From Paraburkholderia solitsugae (GTDB taxonomy: Bacteria; Pseudomonadota; Gammaproteobacteria; Burkholderiales; Burkholderiaceae), in NCBI RefSeq assembly GCF_013177695.1, contig NZ_WOEY01000161.1:1-64000 (forward strand): a DNA stretch of 64,000 bases, in the 5' to 3' direction. Positions 38,073 through 46,947 of the stretch are shown piece by piece. Position numbers and translations under genes: made by a program. The notes below the pieces were generated by a model. That model was not told where the DNA came from, made no database searches, and saw only the letters and a list, made by a program, of their open reading frames with translations. How positions within the stretch are numbered: position 1 is the stretch's first letter; every line of letters begins with the position of its first letter.

Positions 38073-38438
38073 TTACTTCTTCAGCGATTGCGCTGCACGA
38101 CGCGGACCCTTGCGCGTACGGGCATTCGTACGCGTGCGTTGGCCACGCAGGGGCAAGCCCTTGCGATGACGCACGCCACGGTAGCAGCCGAGATCCATCA
38201 GGCGCTTAATGTTCATCGTCGTTTCACGGCGCAGATCGCCTTCAACGATGAACTTGCCGACTTCTTCACGCAGCTTTTCGAGGTCTGCGTCGTTCAGGTC
38301 CTTGACCTTCTTCGAAAATGCCACACCAGCAGCGACGCAAATGTCGCGCGAGCGCGTGCGGCCGACACCGTAAATTGCCGTCAGGCCGATTTCGGTATGC
38401 TGGTGATTCGGGATGTTAACCCCTGCGATACGAGCCAT
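38073..38438 (-). CDS. rpsM: 30S ribosomal protein S13
   Basis: 121 residues starting MARIAGVNIPNHQHTEIGLTAIYGVG. S13 in the head of the small subunit contacts L5 and the P-site tRNA. The helix-two-turn-helix and the C-terminal RGQRTRTNARTRKGPRR tail are complete. It starts the alpha group (rpsM-rpsK-rpsD-rpoA-rplQ), only 41 bases after rpmJ, leaving little room for the long leader known from E. coli. Confidence 0.98.
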   Translation of the reverse strand: MARIAGVNIPNHQHTEIGLTAIYGVGRTRSRDICVAAGVAFSKKVKDLNDADLEKLREEVGKFIVEGDLRRETTMNIKRLMDLGCYRGVRHRKGLPLRGQRTRTNARTRKGPRRAAQSLKK

Positions 38439-38479
38439 TGTTTTTCCTCAAACAAAAAGCGCAGCAAAAAGCGCGGCGT

Positions 38480-38596
38480 TCAGCCTTGACGCTGTTTGTG
38501 GCGCGGATCAGAGCTGCAAATCACGCGCACAACGCCTTTGCGCTTGATGATCTTGCAATTGCGGCAAATGCGCTTAACCGATGCCATCACTTTCAT
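38480..38596 (-). CDS. rpmJ: 50S ribosomal protein L36 (zinc-binding form)
   Basis: 38 residues, [10 protein letters not shown] through [10 protein letters not shown]11, C14, C27 and H33 make the zinc ribbon of the C+ paralogue. L36 is the smallest large-subunit protein and helps fold the 23S rRNA around helix 42-97. It lies between infA and rpsM. Confidence 0.97.
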
Positions 38597-38616
38597 GATA
38601 TTACCCTTTTTTCAAA

Positions 38617-38835
38617 TCACTTCGCCCGGAACACGATCCGCGCACGCGACAGATCGTAAGGCGTCAATTCAACCGTTACCTTGTCGCCCGGCAAGATTCG
38701 GATGTAGTGCATCCGCATCTTGCCGGATATGTGTCCCAATACGACATGGCCGTTTTCCAGCTTCACCCTAAAGGTAGCGTTAGGCAGGTTTTCGATGACT
38801 TCACCCTGCATCTGGATAACATCGTCTTTGGCCAT
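38617..38835 (-). CDS. infA: Translation initiation factor IF-1
   Basis: 72 residues starting MAKDDVIQMQGEVIENLP at 38835. An OB-fold protein that blocks the A site during initiation; RVKLENGHVVLGHISGKMRMHYIRILPGDKVTVELTPYDL is the full fold. Sited between secY and rpmJ, as in many beta-proteobacteria (in E. coli infA is elsewhere). Confidence 0.98.
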   Translation of the reverse strand: MAKDDVIQMQGEVIENLPNATFRVKLENGHVVLGHISGKMRMHYIRILPGDKVTVELTPYDLSRARIVFRAK

Positions 38836-38843
38836 AAGTCCTT

Positions 38844-40190
38844 TCAACGCATCGGGACGCCGCCGCCTTTGAAATTAGCTTTCTTCAGCAGCGATTCATA
38901 CTGTTGCGACATAACGTACGACTGCACCTGCGCCATGAAATCCATTGTGACGACGACAATGATCAGCAGCGACGTTCCACCAAAATAAAACGGCACGTTC
39001 CAGCGCAGTACCAAAAATTCAGGCAGCAGACAAACAAACACGATGTAGATCGCACCAGCCAGCGTCAGACGCGTTAGGATGCGGTCGATGTATCGCGCCG
39101 TTTGATCGCCCGGGCGGATGCCTGGGACGAAAGCGCCACTCTTTTTCAGGTTGTCGGCCGTTTCCCTGCTGTTGAACACCAGTGCGGTGTAGAAGAAGCA
39201 GAAGAAGACGATCGCCAACGCGTACAGCAACACGTACACGGGTTGACCGGGCTTAATGGCTTCGGCCACGTTGTGCAACGTGTCTGCGAACCAGCTGGCA
39301 CGCGACCCTGAACTAAACCAGTTCAGGATGGTTGCCGGGAAGAGAATGATCGACGATGCAAAGATCGGCGGAATCACGCCCGACATATTCAACTTCAGCG
39401 GCAGATGCGAAGACTGTCCGCCGTAAATCTTGTTACCAACTTGCCGCTTGGCGTAGTTCACAAGAATCTTGCGCTGGCCGCGTTCGATGAACACCACCAG
39501 ATACGTCACACCAGCAATCAGCGCAACCACGATAATCGCCGAGATGATGCTCATCGAGCCGGTTCGCACCAGTTCGAAAAGACCACCGATTGCGTTCGGG
39601 AAACCCGCCGCAATACCGCCGAAAATGATGATCGAGATACCGTTACCCAGCCCACGTTCCGTGATCTGCTCACCCAGCCACATCAGGAACATCGTGCCGG
39701 TCACCAGCGTCACGACCGTCGTCAACCGAAATACCATCCCCGGATCGATCACCAGGCCCGGCTGATTTTCCAGTGCGACGGCAATGCCGAACGCCTGGAA
39801 CGTCGCCAGCAGGACCGTAAAGACACGCGTGTACTGCGTAATCTTCCGTTGACCCGCCTGCCCTTCCTTTTTCAGCGCTTCCAGCTGCGGCGAGACAATC
39901 GCCAGCAACTGCATGATGATCGACGCCGAAATGTACGGCATGATCCCCAGCGCAAAAATCGTGAACCGCGAAAGTGCACCACCCGAGAACATGTTGAACA
40001 TGCCAAGGATGCCGCCCGACTGGCTTTGGAACAACTTTGCCAGCTGGTCCGGGTCAATACCCGGCACCGGAATGTGCGCGCCGATACGGTAGACGATCAA
40101 CGCCAGCAGCAGGAATACTGCACGCCGACGCAGATCGCCAAACTTCGCCGCGCTGCGACCGGGTTTTGCGAGACTCGGACTGTTAGCCAA
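38844..40190 (-). CDS. secY: Preprotein translocase subunit SecY
   Basis: 448 residues with ten membrane helices, the pore of the Sec translocon. The start is TTG at 40190, with GGAG seven bases upstream, giving (M)ANSPSLAKPGRSAAKFGDLRRR as in relatives; no ATG fits. Signatures are GIMPYISASIIMQLL, the plug region near GGALSRFTIFALG, and PGIRPGDQTARYIDRILTRLTL in the C-terminal cytoplasmic loop. Its place after rplO is conserved. Confidence 0.97.
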   Translation of the reverse strand: MANSPSLAKPGRSAAKFGDLRRRAVFLLLALIVYRIGAHIPVPGIDPDQLAKLFQSQSGGILGMFNMFSGGALSRFTIFALGIMPYISASIIMQLLAIVSPQLEALKKEGQAGQRKITQYTRVFTVLLATFQAFGIAVALENQPGLVIDPGMVFRLTTVVTLVTGTMFLMWLGEQITERGLGNGISIIIFGGIAAGFPNAIGGLFELVRTGSMSIISAIIVVALIAGVTYLVVFIERGQRKILVNYAKRQVGNKIYGGQSSHLPLKLNMSGVIPPIFASSIILFPATILNWFSSGSRASWFADTLHNVAEAIKPGQPVYVLLYALAIVFFCFFYTALVFNSRETADNLKKSGAFVPGIRPGDQTARYIDRILTRLTLAGAIYIVFVCLLPEFLVLRWNVPFYFGGTSLLIIVVVTMDFMAQVQSYVMSQQYESLLKKANFKGGGVPMR

Positions 40191-40236
40191 GTACCTTCTC
40201 CGATGCAAATGCTAGTGACGGCAAATAACTTGCGCG

Positions 40237-40671
40237 TTACTCGGCAAAAGAGCCGCCGGCTGCTTCAATCGCAGCGCGCGCACCCTTCGTCGCACCCAGA
40301 CCCTTCACAACGACCTTGCGCTTGAGCTCGCCCGTCGCGATGATCTTGGCGCTCTTGATCAGCTCACCGAGCAGGCCGGCTTGCTTCAGAGCCAACAGAT
40401 CGATTTCGTCGACCGGCAGCTTTTCCAGATCAGAGAGACGCACTTCACCGACGAATTCCTTCGTCAGCGAGGTGAAGCCACGCTTCGGCAGGCGACGTTG
40501 CAGCGGCATTTGACCGCCTTCGAAGCCAACCTTGTGAAAGCCGCCCGAACGCGACTTCTGACCCTTGTGACCACGGCCAGCAGTCTTGCCCAGACCGGAG
40601 CCGATACCACGGCCGACGCGACGCTTAGCGTGCTTCGAGCCTTCAGCCGGCTTCAGGTTATTCAATTCCAT
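40237..40671 (-). CDS. rplO: 50S ribosomal protein L15
   Basis: 144 residues starting MELNNLKPAEGSKHAKRRVG. The Gly/Arg/Lys-rich N-terminal extension (RGIGSGLGKTAGRGHKGQKSR) threads the 23S rRNA, and the globular C-terminal domain contains GLLGELIKSAKII. A start two codons upstream is possible but leaves poorer spacing. Confidence 0.97.
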   Translation of the reverse strand: MELNNLKPAEGSKHAKRRVGRGIGSGLGKTAGRGHKGQKSRSGGFHKVGFEGGQMPLQRRLPKRGFTSLTKEFVGEVRLSDLEKLPVDEIDLLALKQAGLLGELIKSAKIIATGELKRKVVVKGLGATKGARAAIEAAGGSFAE

Positions 40672-40700
40672 TATCAACTCCTTGAGTCCTGGTCAGCCGC

Positions 40701-40883
40701 TTAGCTGATGACCTTAACGAGGTACGAAACCTTGTTGATCATGCCGCGCACAGCCGGCGTGTCCTGCAACTCGCTAACCGAGTTGAGTCGGCGCAGACCC
40801 AGGCCACGCACCGTTGCACGGTGCGTTTCACGGGTGCCGATCAGGCTCTTGACGAGCTGGACCTTGACAGTTTTATCAGACAT
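40701..40883 (-). CDS. rpmD: 50S ribosomal protein L30
   Basis: 60 residues, MSDKTVKVQLVKSLIGTRETHRATVRGLGLRRLNS to the end. The family fold (two helices on a three-stranded sheet) and the GTRETHRATVRGLGLRRL motif are clear. It sits between rpsE and rplO in spc order. Confidence 0.97.
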   Translation of the reverse strand: MSDKTVKVQLVKSLIGTRETHRATVRGLGLRRLNSVSELQDTPAVRGMINKVSYLVKVIS

Positions 40884-40893
40884 GGTGTCCACC

Positions 40894-41412
40894 TTAGCCC
40901 AGAATATCTTCGACGGACTTGCCGCGCTTCGCCGCGATATCACCCGGCGTCGACTGCTTGCGCAGACCGTCGAGCGTTGCACGAACGAGGTTGTACGGGT
41001 TCGTCGAACCGTGGCTCTTGGCCACAACGTTCTGCACGCCCATCACGTCGAACACTGCGCGCATCGGGCCGCCAGCGATCACACCGGTACCGTCCTTGGC
41101 CGGAGCCAAGAGGACCATTGATGCGCCGTGCTTACCGTGCACTTCGTGTTGCAGGGTACCGTTCTTAAGCGGCACCTTGAACATGTTGCGGCGAGCCTGT
41201 TCCATCGCCTTCTGAACAGCGACCGGCACTTCCTTCGCCTTGCCCTTGCCCATACCGACGCGGCCATCACCGTCGCCAACCACGGTCAGTGCGGCAAAAC
41301 CGAGAATCCGGCCGCCCTTCACAACCTTGGTCACGCGGTTGACCGAAATCATCTTTTCGCGCAGGCCGTCGTCGCGTTCGTCAGCCTGAACTTTCGCTTG
41401 CATCTTTGCCAT
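40894..41412 (-). CDS. rpsE: 30S ribosomal protein S5
   Basis: 172 residues. S5 helps decoding fidelity and mRNA helicase activity at the entry channel. The dsRNA-binding-like N-terminal domain (KMISVNRVTKVVKGGRILGFAALTVVGDGDGRVGMGKGKAKEVPVA) and the C-terminal domain with GTGVIAGGPMRAVFDVMGV are complete. Confidence 0.98.
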   Translation of the reverse strand: MAKMQAKVQADERDDGLREKMISVNRVTKVVKGGRILGFAALTVVGDGDGRVGMGKGKAKEVPVAVQKAMEQARRNMFKVPLKNGTLQHEVHGKHGASMVLLAPAKDGTGVIAGGPMRAVFDVMGVQNVVAKSHGSTNPYNLVRATLDGLRKQSTPGDIAAKRGKSVEDILG

Positions 41413-41426
41413 GACGAATTCTTCCC

Positions 41427-41792
41427 TTAGAACTTGAGTCCGGCTTCGCGCGCCGCATCAGCCAGCGCTTTCACGCGGCCGTGGTAACGGAAACCCGAAC
41501 GGTCGAAGGCGACGGATTCGATGCCGGCAGCCTTAGCCTTTTCTGCAATGCGCTTACCGATCAGGGTCGCAGCAGCGACGTTGCCGCCCTTGCCCGTCTG
41601 ATCAGCCAGTTGCGCACGCACTTCGGCTTCGAGCGTCGACGCGCTGGCGAGCACCTTGGTGCCGCACGGCGAGAACACTTGCGCATAGATGTGCGTGTTC
41701 GTGCGATGCACGGCGAGACGCGCGACCTGCAGCTCAGCGATCTTGATACGCGTCTGACGAGCGCGGCGCAGGCGAGATTGAGTCTTATCCAT
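41427..41792 (-). CDS. rplR: 50S ribosomal protein L18
   Basis: 121 residues; binds 5S rRNA together with L5. KTQSRLRRARQTRIKIAELQVARLAVHRTNTHIYAQVFSPCGTKVLASAST and the terminal DRSGFRYHGRVKALADAAREAGLKF are diagnostic. It lies 12 bases after rplF. Confidence 0.98.
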   Translation of the reverse strand: MDKTQSRLRRARQTRIKIAELQVARLAVHRTNTHIYAQVFSPCGTKVLASASTLEAEVRAQLADQTGKGGNVAAATLIGKRIAEKAKAAGIESVAFDRSGFRYHGRVKALADAAREAGLKF

Positions 41793-41804
41793 GATTGCGC
41801 ACCC

Positions 41805-42335
41805 TTACTTCTTCTTCGTTTCTTTGAGGATCACAACCTCATTGGCGTAACGCACACCCTTGCCCTTATAGGGCTCCGGCGGGCGATAGCCGCGCACTTC
41901 TGCAGCGACCTGGCCAACTTGTTGCTTGTTGATCCCCTTGATCACGATTTCGGTTTGCGTCGGGGTTTCAGCCTTGACGCCTTCCGGCATCTGGTGCACC
42001 ACGGGGTGCGAGAAACCCAGCGACAGATTCAGCTTGTCGCCTTGCGCCTGTGCGCGGTAACCGACGCCAACCAGCGTCAGCTTGCGCTCGAAACCCTTCG
42101 TCACGCCGTTCACCATGTTCGCAACCAGTGCGCGCATCGTGCCCGACATCGCATTCGCTTCGCGGCTCTCGTCCACCGGCTCGAACTTCAGCGTGCCGTT
42201 GTCGTTCACCACCTTCACGAGGCTGTTTGCAGCCTGCGAAATCGTACCCAGCGGGCCCTTGACGGTAATGCGTTCGTCGCTCAGGGCCACTTCTGCGCCT
42301 TGCAGCGCGATCGGGCTTTTACCTACTCGAGACAT
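41805..42335 (-). CDS. rplF: 50S ribosomal protein L6
   Basis: 176 residues starting MSRVGKSPIALQGAEVALSD. Two repeated domains; the C-terminal one has PEGVKAETPTQTEIVIKGINKQQVGQVAAEVRGYRPPEPYKGKGVRY, which contacts the sarcin-ricin region near the factor-binding site. Confidence 0.98.
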   Translation of the reverse strand: MSRVGKSPIALQGAEVALSDERITVKGPLGTISQAANSLVKVVNDNGTLKFEPVDESREANAMSGTMRALVANMVNGVTKGFERKLTLVGVGYRAQAQGDKLNLSLGFSHPVVHQMPEGVKAETPTQTEIVIKGINKQQVGQVAAEVRGYRPPEPYKGKGVRYANEVVILKETKKK

Positions 42336-42353
42336 GTTTCTCTCCTTTCGGCC

Positions 42354-42749
42354 TTAAGCGACGTAGCAGATGACTTCGCCGCCAACGCCCGTTGCACGCG
42401 CCTTGCGGTCCGTCATCACGCCCTTCGGCGTCGACACGATTGCCACGCCGAGGCCATTCATGACCACGGGGATGTCGTTACGGCCGCGGTACACACGCAG
42501 ACCAGGCTTCGAAACGCGTTCAATGCGCTCGATCACCGGACGGCCAGCGTAGTACTTCAACACGATGTTCAATTCAGACTTCGCACCTTCGGACTTCACT
42601 GCGAAATCATCGATATAGCCTTCGTCCTTCAGGACCTGCGCAATCGCAACCTTGACTTTCGACGAGGGCATTGTCACCGAAACTTTCTCAACCATCTGCG
42701 CGTTGCGGATGCGAGTCAGCATATCGGCGATAGGATCACTCATGCTCAT
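42354..42749 (-). CDS. rpsH: 30S ribosomal protein S8
   Basis: 131 residues starting [18 protein letters not shown], with GGAG eight bases before 42749 (an alternative start at M3 is less well placed). S8 binds central 16S rRNA and in E. coli represses spc translation by binding near rplE. The C-terminal [31 protein letters not shown] is standard. Confidence 0.98.
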
Positions 42750-42763
42750 TTACGTTTCTCCTA

Positions 42764-43069
42764 TTACCAGCTCGCCTTGGTCAGGCCAGGGATCTCGCCG
42801 CGGAACGCGATTTCGCGAATCTTGTTACGCGCCAGCCCGAATTTACGGAACGTGCCACGTGGGCGACCGGTAATTGCACAACGATTGCGCTTACGGGTCG
42901 GATTAGAGTTGCGCGGCAGTTGTTGCAGTTCCAGACGTGCTGCGTAATGCTCTTCGTCCGACTTGCTCATATCGCCAATGATCGCCTTCAGCTCAGCACG
43001 CTTGGGAGCGTACTTAGCGGCCAGGCGAGCACGCTTCTTTTCACGTTCGATCAGTGCCAGTTTAGCCAC
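42764..43069 (-). CDS. rpsN: 30S ribosomal protein S14 (zinc-free form)
   Basis: 101 residues, the long S14 form. The C-terminal segment RNSNPTRKRNRCAITGRPRGTFRKFGLARNKIREIAFRGEIPGLTKASW keeps only one cysteine where the zinc form has four, so no zinc is bound. It belongs to the head of the small subunit. Confidence 0.98.
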   Translation of the reverse strand: MAKLALIEREKKRARLAAKYAPKRAELKAIIGDMSKSDEEHYAARLELQQLPRNSNPTRKRNRCAITGRPRGTFRKFGLARNKIREIAFRGEIPGLTKASW

Positions 43070-43076
43070 GGTAACC

Positions 43077-43616
43077 TCAGTTTCTGAACGGGAACTTGAA
43101 GCTGGCGAGCAGAGCCTTTGCTTCGTCGTCGGTCTTCGCAGTTGTCGTGATGCTGATGTTCAGCCCACGCAGTGCGTCGATCTTGTCGTAGTCTATTTCG
43201 GGGAAAATGATCTGCTCTTTCACACCGATGTTGTAGTTGCCGCGACCGTCGAACGCACGACCCGACACGCCACGGAAGTCACGCACACGGGGGAGCGCGA
43301 CCGTCACGAAACGGTCCAGAAATTCGTACATTGCTTGACCACGCAACGTGACCATTGCACCGATCGGATAGCCCTGACGGATCTTGAAGCCAGCGATTGC
43401 CTTGCGTGCCTTCGTGATCACCGGCTTCTGGCCTGCGATCTTCGTCAGGTCGCCAACGGCGTTTTCGATGATCTTCTTGTCAGCAACCGCTTCGCCAAGG
43501 CCCATGTTCAGGGTGATCTTGGTGATGCGCGGCACTTCCATCACGGACTTGTAACCGAACTTCTCGATGAGGCCGGGTACAACCTTTTCTTTGTAAAACT
43601 CTTGCAAACGAGCCAT
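43077..43616 (-). CDS. rplE: 50S ribosomal protein L5
   Basis: 179 residues. L5 binds 5S rRNA and forms an intersubunit bridge with S13. MARLQEFYKEKVVPGLIEKFGYKSVMEVPRITKITLNMGLGEA and RGQAMYEFLDRFVTVALPRVRDFRGV are diagnostic. Separated by seven bases from rpsN. Confidence 0.98.
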   Translation of the reverse strand: MARLQEFYKEKVVPGLIEKFGYKSVMEVPRITKITLNMGLGEAVADKKIIENAVGDLTKIAGQKPVITKARKAIAGFKIRQGYPIGAMVTLRGQAMYEFLDRFVTVALPRVRDFRGVSGRAFDGRGNYNIGVKEQIIFPEIDYDKIDALRGLNISITTTAKTDDEAKALLASFKFPFRN

Positions 43617-43633
43617 TTTTTTACTCCGCAGCG

Positions 43634-43942
43634 TCAGGCGCTCAGCACGGCACCGGTCGTCTTAAGGAAACGGACTTTCTTGTCTCCCTCGACCTTGATG
43701 CCTACACGCGACGCCTTGCCATTCGCGTCGACCAATGCGACGTTCGAAATTTGCAGCGGCATCGTCTTGGCTTCCACGCCACCCGTCGTACCCTTCATCG
43801 GGTTCGGCTTGACGTGCTTCTTGACGAGGTTGATGCCCTCGACAATAACTTTGCCTTCGCCAACGGACAGCACGACGCCGCGCTTGCCTTTATCTTTGCC
43901 GGTGATGACGATAACCTCGTCACCTTTGCGAATCTTGTTCAT
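43634..43942 (-). CDS. rplX: 50S ribosomal protein L24
   Basis: 102 residues. A KOW domain at the N-terminus (MNKIRKGDEVIVITGKDKGKRGVVLSV) initiates 23S rRNA folding near the tunnel exit; KKHVKPNPMKGTTGGVEAKTMPLQISNVAL follows. The order rplN-rplX-rplE is the spc standard. Confidence 0.98.
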   Translation of the reverse strand: MNKIRKGDEVIVITGKDKGKRGVVLSVGEGKVIVEGINLVKKHVKPNPMKGTTGGVEAKTMPLQISNVALVDANGKASRVGIKVEGDKKVRFLKTTGAVLSA

Positions 43943-43951
43943 CGCGACTCC

Positions 43952-44320
43952 TTACAGCACTTCAGGTGCCAACGAAACGATCTTCATGAATCGTTCGCTG
44001 CGCAACTCGCGCGTAACAGGCCCGAAAATACGGGTGCCAATAGGTTCGAGCTTGGCATTCAACAGCACTGCAGCATTGCCGTCGAACTTGATCAGCGAGC
44101 CGTCCTGACGGCGCACGCCCTTGGCGGTGCGAACCACCACGGCGTTGTAAATTTCGCCTTTCTTCACGCGCCCGCGCGGCGTTGCTTCTTTGACGGTCAC
44201 CTTAATGATGTCGCCAATGCTGGCATAACGACGCTTCGAGCCGCCGAGAACCTTGATGCACATGACTTCACGCGCACCGGTGTTGTCGGCCACTTCAAGC
44301 CGAGTTTCGGTCTGGATCAT
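43952..44320 (-). CDS. rplN: 50S ribosomal protein L14
   Basis: 122 residues starting MIQTETRLEVADNTGAREVMCIKVLGGS, the conserved five-stranded barrel that binds the base of the subunit interface and the silencing factor RsfS. It is the first gene of the spc group; a strong promoter lies about 220 bases upstream, leaving a leader of roughly 210 bases. Confidence 0.98.
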   Translation of the reverse strand: MIQTETRLEVADNTGAREVMCIKVLGGSKRRYASIGDIIKVTVKEATPRGRVKKGEIYNAVVVRTAKGVRRQDGSLIKFDGNAAVLLNAKLEPIGTRIFGPVTRELRSERFMKIVSLAPEVL

Positions 44321-44529
44321 GGTTTATCTATCCCAACTTAATCCGGTCACACCACCATGGCGTACCCGGTCAGTCTTGGTCCCGTCAGCCAATCGGCTGC
44401 TTGGGTATGAACAGCAGCGACGGCAAACGAAACCCGCCATCGCAATCCGGTGAATCCTTCGGAACAGACTGGCGCCTGAACCGCTTCCCCCACCAACTTC
44501 GCCCGCGACGGGGCTCCCATAAAAGAGGG

Positions 44530-44562
44530 AAGACCGAGATTATAACAAATAATCTCGGTCTT
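44530..44562 (-). terminator. Hairpin at the S10/spc boundary
   Basis: AAGACCGAGATTAT (44530-44543) pairs with ATAATCTCGGTCTT (44549-44562). On the minus strand CCCTCTTTT follows, a weak U-run. It probably ends part of the S10 transcript while the overlapping promoter restarts transcription. The remaining 44321-44529 leader has no gene. Confidence 0.7.
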
Positions 44563-44566
44563 GCAA
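44539..44566 (-). promoter_or_regulatory. spc promoter embedded in a hairpin
   Basis: On the minus strand TTGCAA (44561-44566) and TATAAT (44539-44544) are 16 bases apart with TGT before the -10, an extended -10. In E. coli the spc promoter is in the same rpsQ-rplN gap. The same bases form a 14-bp perfect hairpin (44530-44543 with 44549-44562, loop AACAA) in read-through RNA from the S10 genes. Confidence 0.8.
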
Positions 44567-44610
44567 GCGAAACTTACTGCGATTTCAACTACTTCTACAA
44601 CTTTGCGGCG

Positions 44611-44883
44611 TCAGATGACGCGAGCAGCCTCAACCAGGCGAGCCACAACCCAAGCTTTCGTCTTCGAAATCGGACGCGTTTCCTGGATTTCAACGAGGTC
44701 ACCCTCGTTGTACGTGTTCGCATCGTCGTGCGCGTGGTACTTCTTCGAACGCACAACGTACTTGCCGTAGATCGGGTGCTTCACGCGGTGCTCAACCAGC
44801 ACGGTGACCGTCTTGTCCATCTTGTTGCTGACGACCTTGCCGACCAGCGTCCGCTTGAGCGAGGTTTTTACGCTATCGTTCAT
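44611..44883 (-). CDS. rpsQ: 30S ribosomal protein S17
   Basis: 90 residues, an OB-fold protein binding 16S rRNA helices 7 and 11: [44 protein letters not shown]. Its ATG overlaps the rpmC stop (ATGA). It ends the S10 group. Confidence 0.98.
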
Positions 44884-45074
44884 TTCTGGTTCGCCTTCTC
44901 AGTCAGGACGGTCCGCACACGTGCGATGTCGCGACGAACCTTCTTCAGCTGGCTCGTGTTCGTGAGCTGCTGGGTCGCGAGTTGCATGCGCAGGCCGAAT
45001 TGCGCCTTCAACAGGTCCGACAGCTCCTTGTTGAGCGCGGCCTGATCTTTCTGGTGAAGTTCGGAAGCCTTCAT
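44880..45074 (-). CDS. rpmC: 50S ribosomal protein L29
   Basis: 64 residues starting [31 protein letters not shown]. The second of two adjacent ATG codons is chosen because GGAG lies seven bases before it. A helical hairpin protein at the tunnel exit, part of the SRP and trigger factor docking site with L23. Confidence 0.97.
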
Positions 45075-45084
45075 CATTTACTCC

Positions 45085-45501
45085 TTAGGCGCCGAGCTGA
45101 CGCACGATAAACGTCGTCTTGAGCGGCAGCTTAGCTGCAGCCAGACGGAACGCTTCGCGTGCCAGCTCTTCGGTTACGCCGTCCATTTCGTACAGCATCT
45201 TGCCCGGTTGAATCTCCGCGACGTAGTACTCAGGGTTACCTTTACCGTTACCCATACGTACTTCAGCCGGCTTGTGCGAGATCGGCTTGTCCGGGAAGAT
45301 GCGGATCCAGATGCGGCCACCACGCTTGATGTGACGCGTCATTGCACGACGTGCCGCTTCAATCTGGCGCGCGGTCAAGCGACCACGACCGATAGCCTTC
45401 AGGCCGAACTCACCGAACGACACCGCGTTGCCGCGGGTAGCGATACCGGTGTTACGACCCTTCTGCTCTTTGCGATACTTTCTGCGTTTCGGTTGCAGCA
45501 T
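45085..45501 (-). CDS. rplP: 50S ribosomal protein L16
   Basis: 138 residues starting [18 protein letters not shown]16 organises the A-site tRNA binding region; [44 protein letters not shown] contains the arginine that is hydroxylated by RoxA/YcfD in E. coli. It follows rpsC with a gap of two bases. Confidence 0.98.
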
Positions 45502-45503
45502 CG

Positions 45504-46310
45504 TTATTCTCCAGTCTTCCCGCCGTCGCCGGCACCGCCAGCACGACGGGGAGCGCCACGGCGTGCACCTGCCGGGCCACCACCTTCACCATCGCGACGC
45601 GGACGGCGATCGCCACCCGGACGTGCGTTGCGGCGCGGACGCTTTTCTTCGGCGACTTCTTCAACCACCGGAGCGTCGTTGCGGCCGAGCGTGTCGCCCT
45701 TGTAGACCCACACCTTCACGCCGATGATGCCGTACGTCGTCTTCGCTTCCGACGTTGCGTAGTCGATATCAGCACGCAGCGTATGAAGGGGCACGCGACC
45801 TTCGCGATACCATTCCGTACGAGCGATTTCGATACCGTTCAGGCGGCCAGCGCTCATGATCTTGATGCCTTGAGCACCCAGACGCATTGCGTTTTGCATC
45901 GCACGCTTCATCGCGCGGCGGAACATAATCCGGCGCTCGAGTTGTTGCGTGATCGAATCCGCGATCAGTTGCGCATCGGTTTCCGGCTTACGGATTTCTT
46001 CGATGTTGACGTGGACCGGAACGCCCATGCGGCGTTGCAGTTCCGACTTCAGCAGCTCAATATCCTCGCCCTTCTTACCGATGACGACACCCGGACGCGA
46101 GCTATAAATCGTGATGCGCGCGTTCTTCGCCGGACGCTCGATAACGACGCGGCCAACCGAAGCGTTTTTCAGCTTCTTCTTCAGGTATTCACGAACACCG
46201 ATGTCTTCCTGCAACATCGCCGCGAAATTGTTGTTGTTCGCGTACCAACGCGACGCCCAATTGCGGCTGACGGCCAAACGGAAGCCAGTCGGATGAATTT
46301 TCTGTCCCAT
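45504..46310 (-). CDS. rpsC: 30S ribosomal protein S3 with extended C-terminus
   Basis: 268 residues compared with 233 in E. coli. The KH domain ([19 protein letters not shown]) and the S3 C-terminal domain ([34 protein letters not shown]) are complete. The last 45 residues are an Arg/Gly/Asp-rich low-complexity tail ([20 protein letters not shown] and so on), common in Burkholderiales. S3 is part of the mRNA entry helicase centre. Confidence 0.98.
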
Positions 46311-46321
46311 CGTATGACCCC

Positions 46322-46651
46322 TTAATTCCCGACCGTCACAGTGATGTGACAGGATTGCTTCTCGATGCGGTTACCACGGCCTTTAGCGCGCGCGGTAAAA
46401 CGCTTGAGCGATGCAGCCTTGTCGACCATGATGCTCGTTACCTTGAGCTCGTCGATATCGGCGCCTTCGTTATGCTCCGCATTCGCGATCGCCGACAGCA
46501 CAACCTTTTTCACGATTCCCGCAGCCTTCTTCGGCGAGAACGTCAGAACGTTCAGCGCCTTGTCGACCGGCAAACCGCGGATCTGGTCAGCCACAAGGCG
46601 CGTTTTCTGCGCCGAGATGCGGGCACCGCGATGAATTGCTTTCACTTCCAT
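46322..46651 (-). CDS. rplV: 50S ribosomal protein L22
   Basis: 109 residues starting [26 protein letters not shown]. The second of two adjacent ATG codons has better spacing from AGGGG. The tunnel-lining beta-hairpin is in [41 protein letters not shown], the site of macrolide and SecM-type interactions; it looks wild type. Confidence 0.97.
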
Positions 46652-46661
46652 CATGATCCCC

Positions 46662-46937
46662 TTATTTCTTAGCCTTCTTGTCGGCTGCATGACCCTTGAA
46701 CGTCCGGGTCAATGCGAACTCGCCAAGCTTGTGGCCGACCATGTTTTCCGAGATGTACACCGGAACGTGTTGACGGCCGTTATGCACAGCAATCGTCAAA
46801 CCGATGAAATCCGGCAGAATCGTCGAACGACGCGACCAGGTTTTGATCGGCTTCTTGTCACGCGCAGCGGCTGCCGACTCAACTTTCTTCAGCAAATGGG
46901 CGTCGCAGAACGGACCTTTTTTTACAGAACGTGCCAT
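46662..46937 (-). CDS. rpsS: 30S ribosomal protein S19
   Basis: 91 residues. MARSVKKGPFCDAHLLKKVE, then TWSRRSTILPDFIGLTIAVHNGRQHVPVYISENMVGHKLGEFALTRTFKGHAADKKAKK. In the head of the small subunit it pairs with S13. Confidence 0.98.
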   Translation of the reverse strand: MARSVKKGPFCDAHLLKKVESAAAARDKKPIKTWSRRSTILPDFIGLTIAVHNGRQHVPVYISENMVGHKLGEFALTRTFKGHAADKKAKK

Positions 46938-46947
46938 TGCCTACTCC

